From assembly GCA_029068665.1 (NCBI GenBank), contig JAIECC010000007.1, positions 1 to 14,501 on the forward strand: a DNA stretch of 14,501 nucleotides. Reading direction: 5' to 3'. Numbering within the stretch: the stretch's first letter is position 1; each line of letters opens with the position of its first letter. A program made the position numbers and the translations under genes. Below the pieces are notes generated by a model, which was not told where the DNA came from, did no database searches, and was given only the letters and a program-made list of their open reading frames with translations. This stretch comes from Lachnospiraceae bacterium. Lineage in GTDB: Bacteria; Bacillota; Clostridia; Lachnospirales; Lachnospiraceae. Shown in pieces: positions 1 to 7,563 of the stretch.

Positions 1-1053
1 GTTATTATATTGGTGTTTGGTATCATTATTATGATACATGAATTGGGACATTTTCTGATGTGTAAGTGGACCGGTATTGCCGTAACGGAGTTTTCCATCG
101 GCATGGGTCCCTGTATTTTTAAGACAAAACGGGGAGATACCCAGTATTCCCTCCGTTGTCTGCCAATCGGTGGATACTGCATGATGCTTGGGGAGGATGA
201 AGAGGAATGTACGGATGAGCGGGCATTCTCCAATAAGCCAATCTGGTCCCGGATTGCAGTAATCCTGGGAGGTCCCATGTTTAATTTCCTGTTAGCATTT
301 CTGGCTTCCATGTTGTTAATCGGTCTGGCCGGATATCTGACAGGAGAGATTAACTATGTAGTAGAGGACTCCGGTGCAGAAGAAGCCGGCATCATGGAGG
401 GAGATGTGATTACCCGATTGAACGGCAGTCGGATTTACGATTTCCGGGAAGTATTGATTTTTATGCAGTTTTATGCTTCGGATGAGCCGGTATCCGTTAC
501 CTTTCAGCGGGATGGAGTGGAGCAGACGGTTTTGGTGACGCCTAAGTATAATGAGACTGCCGGTATGTATCAGTTAGGACTTTCCGGCGGGTATCATTAT
601 GAGAATGATATGTATATCCGGACGAAGGCGAATCTGTTTACCAATATAAAATACAGTGCCCTGGAATTACGATACTGGATTAAAACCACCTTTGTCAGTC
701 TGAAATATCTGATTACCGGTAGAGTAGGGGTGAGTCAGGTATCCGGTGTGGTAGGTGTGGCCGATATGATGAATGAAACCATGGAGGAAGCCAAGGCAGA
801 CGGAGGTTTGTTTTCCGTCATATTAAATGTGATTAATTTTTTGATTCTGATCAGTGCCAATCTGGGTGTCATGAATCTGATTCCATTCCCGGCATTGGAT
901 GGAGGAAGATTATTATTCTTATTGGTGGAATTGATTACAAGAAAGCCGGTTCCTAAGGATAAAGAGGCTTTTGTTCATGCTGTTGGATTTGTAATATTGT
1001 TTATTTTCATGATTCTGGTGACCTTTAAGGATATACGGAATCTATTCGTTTAA
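1..1053 (+). CDS. rseP: RseP/RasP-type site-2 zinc metalloprotease, 5'-truncated
   Basis: Intramembrane protease of the S2P/M50B family, which cuts transmembrane segments of anti-sigma factors or signal-peptide remnants inside the cytoplasmic membrane. The frame is open from base 1, so the true start lies just outside the window; the TTG near base 10 is an internal Leu codon, and probably only about ten residues are missing. The zinc site HELGH is at nt 37-51 in a first membrane segment. It is followed by a conserved GGPMFNFLLAF membrane segment (about nt 268-350), one PDZ domain (about nt 350-560, with GDVITRLNG), and the second active-site motif LDGG at nt 895-906 inside the NLIPFPALDGGR segment. 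A last hydrophobic helix sits near the C-terminus. A single PDZ is usual for Gram-positive members. The gene is followed after about 100 nt by ispG, the usual Clostridia arrangement (dxr-rseP-ispG-polC). Family assignment is firm; the natural substrate is unknown. Confidence 0.95.
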   Translation, partial: VIILVFGIIIMIHELGHFLMCKWTGIAVTEFSIGMGPCIFKTKRGDTQYSLRCLPIGGYCMMLGEDEEECTDERAFSNKPIWSRIAVILGGPMFNFLLAFLASMLLIGLAGYLTGEINYVVEDSGAEEAGIMEGDVITRLNGSRIYDFREVLIFMQFYASDEPVSVTFQRDGVEQTVLVTPKYNETAGMYQLGLSGGYHYENDMYIRTKANLFTNIKYSALELRYWIKTTFVSLKYLITGRVGVSQVSGVVGVADMMNETMEEAKADGGLFSVILNVINFLILISANLGVMNLIPFPALDGGRLLFLLVELITRKPVPKDKEAFVHAVGFVILFIFMILVTFKDIRNLFV

Positions 1054-1154
1054 GTCACCAGTCAATTCACTCTATATGGCAGATATGTATGTTCGGGTAA
1101 CTTATGAATGGGCATGGCTGAGTTATTATGTTTAATTTACAGGAGGATAAGAAT

Positions 1155-2225
1155 ATGGAGCAGACGGTATACCGCAATGGCACAAAGGTAGTTTCCATTG
1201 GAAATCAGGTGATTGGAGGCGGAAATCCAATTCTGATTCAATCCATGACGAATACCAAAACAGAGGATATTCCTGCCACAGTAGCTCAGATTCACAGACT
1301 GGAGCAGGCAGGCTGTCAGATTATCCGCTGTACTGCCAATCATGAGGCGGCAGCCAGAGCCATCGGGGAGATTAAAAAGCAGATTCATATTCCCATTGTG
1401 GCAGATATTCATTTTGATTACCGGCTGGCGCTGCTTGCCATGGAAAGTGGTGCAGATAAGATACGGATCAATCCGGGAAATATCGGGGGACCGGACCAGG
1501 TACGGGCTGTGGTTCAGATGGCAAAGGAGCGGCAGATTCCCATTCGCGTAGGCGTTAACAGTGGTTCTTTGGAACAGGAATTAGTAGAAAAATATCACGG
1601 GGTAACTGCAGAGGGAATCGTAGAAAGTGCATTGGATAAGGTTCACATGATTGAAGCCCTGGATTATGACCGGATTGTAATCAGTATTAAGTCTTCAGAT
1701 GTGATGATGTGTGTTAAAGCCCATGAACTTATGGCACAAAAGACCCGCTATCCTCTTCATGTAGGCATTACGGAAGCCGGAACCCTGATGCGGGGTACCA
1801 TTAAGTCTTCGGTGGGACTTGGAATCATTCTGAATCAGGGAATCGGAGATACCATTCGGGTTTCCCTCACCGGTGATCCGGTTCAGGAGGTAGTTGCAGC
1901 AAAGCAGATACTGAAAACCCTGAATCTGCGTACCGGCGGTATTGAGGTGGTATCCTGTCCGACCTGTGGAAGAACATCCATTGATCTGATCGGTCTGGCA
2001 AATCAGGTGGAAGAGCTGGCGGCTGATTATGAACACTTAAATATCAAGGTAGCGGTTATGGGATGCATTGTAAATGGTCCCGGTGAAGCAAGAGAGGCAG
2101 ACTTGGGAATTGCAGGGGGCAAGGGAGAAGGTTTGTTGATGAAAAAGGGAGAAATCATACGAAAGCTTCCGGAGGCTCAGCTTTTGGAGGCATTAAGAGA
2201 CGAGTTAGAGCATTGGAATGCATAA
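1155..2225 (+). CDS. ispG: 4-hydroxy-3-methylbut-2-enyl diphosphate synthase (IspG/GcpE)
   Basis: Penultimate enzyme of the MEP isoprenoid pathway: a cytosolic [4Fe-4S] enzyme converting MEcPP to HMBPP. I place the start at ATG 1155, because AGGAGG at 1141-1146 lies 8 nt upstream; a longer frame from ATG 1128 has that ribosome site inside it. This gives 356 aa, close to the family's usual size. The N-terminal TIM barrel carries IQSMTNT and the ADIHFDYRLAL stretch. The C-terminal ferredoxin-like part has the cluster ligands C268 and C271 in SCPTCGR and C304 in MGCIVNGPGEA, with the catalytic Glu E311 just after. These match the CxxC...C...E spacing of the family. The gene lies between rseP and polC with no visible terminator, so a joint transcript is plausible. 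All key residues are present and nothing is degraded. Confidence 0.97.
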   Translation: MEQTVYRNGTKVVSIGNQVIGGGNPILIQSMTNTKTEDIPATVAQIHRLEQAGCQIIRCTANHEAAARAIGEIKKQIHIPIVADIHFDYRLALLAMESGADKIRINPGNIGGPDQVRAVVQMAKERQIPIRVGVNSGSLEQELVEKYHGVTAEGIVESALDKVHMIEALDYDRIVISIKSSDVMMCVKAHELMAQKTRYPLHVGITEAGTLMRGTIKSSVGLGIILNQGIGDTIRVSLTGDPVQEVVAAKQILKTLNLRTGGIEVVSCPTCGRTSIDLIGLANQVEELAADYEHLNIKVAVMGCIVNGPGEAREADLGIAGGKGEGLLMKKGEIIRKLPEAQLLEALRDELEHWNA

Positions 2226-2296
2226 TATACCAGGTCCCTTTGCTGCAGAGGCTGTGATTTAAGATTCAGTCATGGGGATACCGGGGAGGAATGGGA

Positions 2297-5200
2297 ATGG
2301 AAGAAGGAAAAATCAGTATTTTACAATTATTTGAAGCCTATCATCCTTCTAAGCTTCTTCAGGAATATTTTGATGATGTATATATTGACCGTGTGCGATT
2401 CAGCAGACGGTCAAAAGTTCTGCATTTTTATCTGGTTTCCCGGCATTTGATTCATCATCAGTATGTGATACAGCTTCAAAATGAATTGCTGTCTCATGCT
2501 AAAAATGCAGTTGGTGGAACGAAAACTGTGGATATTCAGTTGTCCTATCAATTGTCAGAGCGGTATCGGCTGGAGGAAATCTTTGAAGAATATGCAGAAA
2601 GTCTGTTATATGAGATTAAAGAAACAGACCCCATCAATTACCTGCTGGTAAAGGATGAGGCATGGGTAATCAATGACAATGTCATCACCATACCCATGCC
2701 GGATTCGGATTTGGCAAAGTGCCGGTTCAGTGAAATACAAAGCTTTTTGATCAGCCTGTTCCGGGACCGGTTTGGTATGGAGGTTCAGGTTGGATTTAAT
2801 TTTAAAGAAGAGGATAAGGAAGCCTTACGGGAAGCCCATGAAAAGCGGCTGATTCAGGAGCAGGAGCAGTATCAGGCACAGATAGAGGAGCTGCGGGCAT
2901 TAGAGGCTGCCCAGCATTCCCAACCGGAAGCTGCTTCGGAAGCAGTGGATAAGAGCAGCAGGGAACTGCATCCGGGTGATTCCAAGACGGCAGGAAAGAA
3001 TCAGTCAGCCCAAGGTACCAGACAAGCAGGAAAGCCGGTCAATGACAGTACCGGAAAATCCGGCGGAACAGCCAGTACAAAGGCAGGAGAAGCAGGCAGG
3101 AACCGGGGGGATTGGAATGGTGGAACCAAGACAGAAGGAAAGTCCGGTTTTCGCCGTTCTGCGCTGCATACTGCTAAGGACCCGGAGGTATTTTACGGCA
3201 GGAACTGTGAGGGAGAAACCATTTCCATTGCTGATATTCAGGGAGAGCTTGGGGAGGTAGTGGTACATGGTCAGATTATCAAGCTGGAAACCAGAGAAAT
3301 CCGGAATAATAAAACTATAGTGACCTTTCATATTACGGACTTTACTGACACCATCAGCGGCAAGGTATTTTTATCCAATGATGATCTGGAAGTGTTTCTG
3401 GATTTGTTCAAAAGCGGAAGCTTTTATCGCATCAAGGGAATCGTATCCTATGATACCTTTGCCAATGACGTTACCATGGGCTCCATTGTAGGAATCAAGA
3501 AAATCGGGGATTTCCGGACCACCAGAACGGATCAGTCCTTAGAAAAGCGGGTAGAGCTCCATATGCATACGGTAATGAGTGATAAGGACAGTGTGGTGGA
3601 TATTGGTAAGATCATTAAGCGTGCAAAGGCATGGGGACATAAAGGAATTGCGATTACAGACCATGGTGTGGTACAGGCTTTTCCTATTGCCAATCATGTG
3701 TTGGACTCCAAGGATGATTTCAAAATCATTTATGGAGTGGAAGGATATTTTGTAGATGATTTAAAAAGTCTAATCATTCGCTCTCATGGACAGACCTTTT
3801 GGGATACTTTTGTGGTGTTCGATATTGAGACCACCGGAAAGAATGCCAAGTTCCATAAGATTACGGAGATTGGAGCCGTTAAGATTCAGCAGGGGAGGGT
3901 AACGGACCGGTTTTCCCAACTGGTGAATCCGGAACGTCCCATTCCTTATAATATCACCAAGCTGACCGGAATCACGGACGAAATGGTTGCAGACCAGCCT
4001 AACATCGAAGCGGTTCTGCCGCGCTTCCTGGACTTCTGCAAGGATGCAGTTGTAGTGGCCCACAATGCTTCCTTTGATACCGGATTCATCGGAATGGAAG
4101 CAAAAAAGCAGGGACTTGAATTTCAAAATACCATACTGGATACCTTAGGTATGGCACATATTTTGCTGCCCCATTTGGGAAAATTCACCTTAGACCGATT
4201 GGTAAAGGAATTAAAAATCGTACTGGAGAACCATCACCGGGCGGTGAATGATGCAGAAGCCACTGCAGAAATGTTCTTAAAGTTCGTACATATGCTGATG
4301 GAGCAGGGTGTGGAAAATCTGGACCAGTTGAACTCGCTGGCTGCAGGTTCCCCGGAAAATATTAAGAAGTCCAGACGGTATCATGGAATTATTCTGGCGA
4401 AAAATGAAGTGGGACGGGTGAATCTGTACCGCCTGATTTCCATGTCCCATCTGGAATATTTTAACCGCCGCCCATTAATGCCGAAAAGTATGATTAATAA
4501 GTATCGGGAAGGGCTGATCATTGGCTCTGCCTGTGAAGCAGGAGAGCTGTATCAGGCTATATTAAATGGTGCGGATGACGGGGAAATCACAAGAATTGTG
4601 GATTTTTATGATTATCTGGAGATTCAGCCTTTGGGCAATAATCAGTTTATGATTGAAGATGATAATTATGCAGTGGAATCCATGGAAGATCTCATGGAGA
4701 ATAACCGTACGATTATAAAGCTGGGGGAGGAGTTCCATAAGCCGGTAGTGGCTACCTGCGATGTGCATTTCTTGGACCCGGAGGATTCCATTTATCGTGC
4801 GATTATTCAGGCCTCTGAGGGCTTTAAGGATGTGGAAAATCAAAGTCCGTTGTACTTCCGGACAACCGATGAGATGTTGAAGGAGTTTGAGTATCTGGGA
4901 CCGGACAAGGCAAGAGAAGTGGTAATCACTAACACCAACCGGATTGCAGATATGATTGAATACATTAAGCCGGTGCGTCCGGATAAATGTCCGCCGGTTA
5001 TCGAGAATTCGGATGAGACCTTAATGGAAATCTGCTATAACAAAGCCCATGAAATCTATGGACCGGATTTGCCGGATGTAGTAGTGGAGAGGCTGGAACG
5101 GGAGCTGAATTCCATTATATCCAATGGCTTTGCAGTGTTGTATATTATTGCCCAAAAGCTGGTATGGGATTCCAATGACCATGACTATCTGGTAGGCTCC

Positions 5201-6898
5201 AGAGGTTCCGTCGGTTCCTCCTTTGTGGCTACCATGGCAGGTATTACGGAGGTAAATCCTTTGTCTGCCCATTATATCTGTCCCAATTGTCATTATGTGG
5301 ACTTTGATTCCCCGGAGGTTGTGGCATTTTCCGGAAACTCCGGTTGTGATATGCCGGACAAGAATTGTCCGAAATGCGGTCAGCCTTTATTAAAAGAGGG
5401 ACATGATATTCCATTTGAGACCTTCTTGGGATTTAAAGGTGACAAGGAGCCGGATATTGATTTGAATTTCTCCGGAGAGTATCAGGCAAATGCCCATCAG
5501 TATACGGAGGAATTATTTACCAAGGGACATGCCTTTCGTGCCGGTACCATTGGTACCATTGCAGATAAGACTGCTTATGGTATGGCGATGAAGTTTTTTG
5601 AGGAGCGGGAAATCCGGAAGCGGAGCTGTGAGATTGAACGGCTGTCCCTGGGCTGTACCGGTGTCAAGCGGACCACGGGACAGCATCCCGGTGGTATGAT
5701 CGTACTTCCGAAAAATGAAGAGATTTATTCCTTTACTCCTATCCAGCATCCTGCCAATGACCAGAATACACCGATTATTACCACACATTTTGAATATCAT
5801 TCCATCGATCACAATCTGTTGAAGCTGGATATACTGGGACATGATGATCCTACCATGATTCGGCGGCTGGAGGTTCTGACGGGAGTTGACTGTAAGAAGA
5901 TTCCATTAGATGATAAGCAGGTCATGTCTCTCTTTCGGAGTACGGAAGCCTTAGGGATAACGCCGGAGGACATCGGCGGTGTGCCTTTGGGCTCTTTGGG
6001 AATTCCGGAATTCGGGACGGATTTTGCCATGCAGATGCTTTTGGATACCAAGCCTACCATGTTCTCGGATCTGGTGCGGATTGCCGGTCTTGCCCATGGT
6101 ACAGATGTATGGCTGGGCAATGCCCAGGACCTGATTAAGTCCGGTACCGCTGTCATATCCACTGCCATCTGCTGTCGAGATGATATTATGGTATTTTTGA
6201 TTCATAAGGGACTGGAAAAGGGACTTGCCTTTACCATTATGGAAAGTGTCCGGAAGGGGAAGGGCTTAAAGCCGGAATGGGAAGAGGAGATGTTAAAACA
6301 TGATGTGCCGGAATGGTATATCGGCTCCTGTAAGAAGATCAAGTACATGTTCCCCAAGGCTCATGCAGCGGCTTATGTCATGATGGCATGGAGGATTGCC
6401 TGGTACAAGATAAACTACCCGCTGGAATACTATACGGCATTTTTCAGTATTCGTGCAGATGCCTTTAACTATGAAACCATGTGTATGGGACGTTCCAAGC
6501 TGGAATACCACATGGAGGAAATAAAGAAGTCCGAGGATAAAAAGAATAAGGATTTAGACAGCTTAAAGGATATGCGTCTGGTACTGGAAATGTATGCCAG
6601 AGGCTTTGAATTCCTGCCTATTGATATCTATAAGGCAGATGCGGAACGGTTCCTGATTATTGACGGTAAAATCATGCCTGCCTTGTGCAGTATCGAAGGA
6701 CTGGGAGGCAAGGCTGCGGCTCAGGTACAGGAGGCGGCAGCGGAAGCCTTGAAAAAAGGCGGATTTTCTTCCAAGGATAATCTGCGGGATATGGCAAAGA
6801 TTGGAAAGTCTACCATAGAAAAATTCACACAGCTTGGGCTGTTGAATGATATACCGGATTCTGACCAGTATAGTTTGTTTGATTACATGGTTCAATAA
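2297..6898 (+). CDS. polC: DNA polymerase III alpha subunit, Gram-positive PolC type
   Basis: Main replicative polymerase of low-GC Gram-positives, combining synthesis and proofreading. I prefer ATG 2297 over ATG 2291 because GGAGG (2285-2289) is 7 nt from the first but only 1 nt from the second. This gives 1533 aa, against about 1437 in Bacillus subtilis. Order: N-terminal domain (1-200); low-complexity G/K/S/T/Q-rich linker (about 205-290); OB fold; PHP domain starting with LHMHT (H422, H424), split by a DEDDh exonuclease (D509/E511 in FDIETTG, D594 in NASFD, H647 and D652); PHP remainder; polymerase with GSRGSVG at 967-973, a zinc knuckle (C995, C998, C1024, C1027; C1017 nearby) and catalytic Asp pair D1053/D1055 in PDIDLNFSG. 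The C-terminus ends with QYSLF (1524-1528), a beta-clamp binding motif. All catalytic residues are intact. The extra length is mostly in the linker. Confidence 0.98.
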   Translation: MEEGKISILQLFEAYHPSKLLQEYFDDVYIDRVRFSRRSKVLHFYLVSRHLIHHQYVIQLQNELLSHAKNAVGGTKTVDIQLSYQLSERYRLEEIFEEYAESLLYEIKETDPINYLLVKDEAWVINDNVITIPMPDSDLAKCRFSEIQSFLISLFRDRFGMEVQVGFNFKEEDKEALREAHEKRLIQEQEQYQAQIEELRALEAAQHSQPEAASEAVDKSSRELHPGDSKTAGKNQSAQGTRQAGKPVNDSTGKSGGTASTKAGEAGRNRGDWNGGTKTEGKSGFRRSALHTAKDPEVFYGRNCEGETISIADIQGELGEVVVHGQIIKLETREIRNNKTIVTFHITDFTDTISGKVFLSNDDLEVFLDLFKSGSFYRIKGIVSYDTFANDVTMGSIVGIKKIGDFRTTRTDQSLEKRVELHMHTVMSDKDSVVDIGKIIKRAKAWGHKGIAITDHGVVQAFPIANHVLDSKDDFKIIYGVEGYFVDDLKSLIIRSHGQTFWDTFVVFDIETTGKNAKFHKITEIGAVKIQQGRVTDRFSQLVNPERPIPYNITKLTGITDEMVADQPNIEAVLPRFLDFCKDAVVVAHNASFDTGFIGMEAKKQGLEFQNTILDTLGMAHILLPHLGKFTLDRLVKELKIVLENHHRAVNDAEATAEMFLKFVHMLMEQGVENLDQLNSLAAGSPENIKKSRRYHGIILAKNEVGRVNLYRLISMSHLEYFNRRPLMPKSMINKYREGLIIGSACEAGELYQAILNGADDGEITRIVDFYDYLEIQPLGNNQFMIEDDNYAVESMEDLMENNRTIIKLGEEFHKPVVATCDVHFLDPEDSIYRAIIQASEGFKDVENQSPLYFRTTDEMLKEFEYLGPDKAREVVITNTNRIADMIEYIKPVRPDKCPPVIENSDETLMEICYNKAHEIYGPDLPDVVVERLERELNSIISNGFAVLYIIAQKLVWDSNDHDYLVGSRGSVGSSFVATMAGITEVNPLSAHYICPNCHYVDFDSPEVVAFSGNSGCDMPDKNCPKCGQPLLKEGHDIPFETFLGFKGDKEPDIDLNFSGEYQANAHQYTEELFTKGHAFRAGTIGTIADKTAYGMAMKFFEEREIRKRSCEIERLSLGCTGVKRTTGQHPGGMIVLPKNEEIYSFTPIQHPANDQNTPIITTHFEYHSIDHNLLKLDILGHDDPTMIRRLEVLTGVDCKKIPLDDKQVMSLFRSTEALGITPEDIGGVPLGSLGIPEFGTDFAMQMLLDTKPTMFSDLVRIAGLAHGTDVWLGNAQDLIKSGTAVISTAICCRDDIMVFLIHKGLEKGLAFTIMESVRKGKGLKPEWEEEMLKHDVPEWYIGSCKKIKYMFPKAHAAAYVMMAWRIAWYKINYPLEYYTAFFSIRADAFNYETMCMGRSKLEYHMEEIKKSEDKKNKDLDSLKDMRLVLEMYARGFEFLPIDIYKADAERFLIIDGKIMPALCSIEGLGGKAAAQVQEAAAEALKKGGFSSKDNLRDMAKIGKSTIEKFTQLGLLNDIPDSDQYSLFDYMVQ

Positions 6899-6932
6899 TC
6901 ATTGGTCATCTTACTGTTACTGGTTACCGCGA

Positions 6933-7069
6933 CTGGTGATGATAAACAGGTTTCACGAAGACACGCTTTCGCTCCTGCCAGCACGTAGCGGTACATAAGG
7001 TGCGAAAATACCGCACCTAAGTACCGACGTGCTTCTAAGGTCTTCGTGAAACCTGTTTATCATCGCCAG
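6933..7069 (+). repeat. Long hairpin element, copy 1 (89-nt core plus 30-bp basal stem)
   Basis: The arms 6933-6962 and 7040-7069 are reverse complements over 30 bp with one G-T wobble. The core runs from GAAGAC (6957) to GTCTTC (7045), 89 nt. Inside, AGCACGT (6980-6986) pairs with ACGTGCT (7027-7033), GGTAC (6990-6994) with GTACC (7021-7025), and AGGTGCG (6998-7004) with CGCACCT (7012-7018) around a 7-nt loop. A conserved 12-nt segment, ACGCTTTCGCTC (6963-6974), stays unpaired on one side and gives the element an orientation. A second copy lies at 7337-7455 on the other strand. It could be a MITE-like palindrome or a structured RNA. I do not recognise the family by name. Confidence 0.85.
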
Positions 7070-7336
7070 CCGCTGTTAAGGCAGGTGCAGTTCTATAACG
7101 CAACATTGATTTTTAATATGAAAATTCAGCAGTCCAATGGTATTCAGACTGCACAGCAGAACATTCAATGGAACCTGCCTGAAAACGCAAACAGTAAGTT
7201 TCGGTTCTGACGAAAAAGTATATACCGAAACGAAGCAGAGGTGCATACAATGTGACATTTACCATCTGAATGATATACAAATCTAAAGCAATGTCGAATT
7301 ATGAATCTGCACCAGTCCGGACAGCGTTTTCCGAGG

Positions 7337-7455
7337 CATGAGCATCCCAAAGAAGACCGTTGAAGCACGTTGGTACTTAGGCTGTGTTCTTTACAGCCTT
7401 ATGTACCATTACGTGCTGGGTAGAGCGAAAGCGTGTCTTCTTTGGGATGCTCATG
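7337..7455 (-). repeat. Long hairpin element, copy 2, inverted (89-nt core plus 21-bp basal stem)
   Basis: The arms 7337-7357 and 7435-7455 are perfect 21-bp reverse complements. The pairing continues outward with mismatches (about 10 of 13 further positions). Read on the minus strand, the core (7440 down to 7352) is exactly 89 nt like copy 1 and matches it at about 71 positions without gaps. Its blocks GAAGAC, ACGCTTTCGCTC, CAGCACGTA, GGTACATAAGG, CCTAAGTACC, ACGTGCTTC and GTCTTC are identical to copy 1. The apical stem here is AGGCTGT/ACAGCCT (7379-7385 with 7393-7399), which differs from copy 1 at four paired positions with compensation on both sides. The outer stem is unrelated in sequence to that of copy 1. 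Confidence 0.85.
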
Positions 7456-7563
7456 CGCCGGAAGACGCGGTAGCAGGAAACGCAGATGAACCTTAATTTA
7501 TTGCAACAAAATGCCTCGTTCATCCCACTATATATGTGATAGTATTTCAGAGGAGGATAAGGA

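Larger units (their letters stand above)
6899..7563. other. Gene-free spacer between polC and the serpin gene
   Basis: This 665-nt stretch holds no reading frame with a ribosome site and a recognisable protein. It contains two inverted copies of a long hairpin element, described separately, separated by about 270 nt. That inner part has minor inverted repeats: AGGCAGGT at 7079-7086 with ACCTGCCT at 7173-7180, and GTTTCGGT at 7198-7205 with ACCGAAAC at 7224-7231. No T-run follows any of the hairpins, so none is a standard intrinsic terminator for polC. Confidence 0.8.

Noticed and set aside
1128..1154. Upstream ATG for ispG
   Set aside because: AGGAGG lies downstream of this ATG and at the right distance from ATG 1155, which also fits family length.
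6933..7069. Hairpin copy 1 as an intrinsic terminator of polC
   Set aside because: The stem is long but no run of T follows the right arm on either strand.
7118..7210. A 30-codon frame (starting MKIQQSNGIQ) between the two hairpins
   Set aside because: No ribosome site precedes it and the peptide matches no family I know; it may be chance or a remnant.
6933..7455. CRISPR array or retron RNA
   Set aside because: Only two units in opposite orientation, no regular spacers, and no cas or reverse transcriptase gene in the window.
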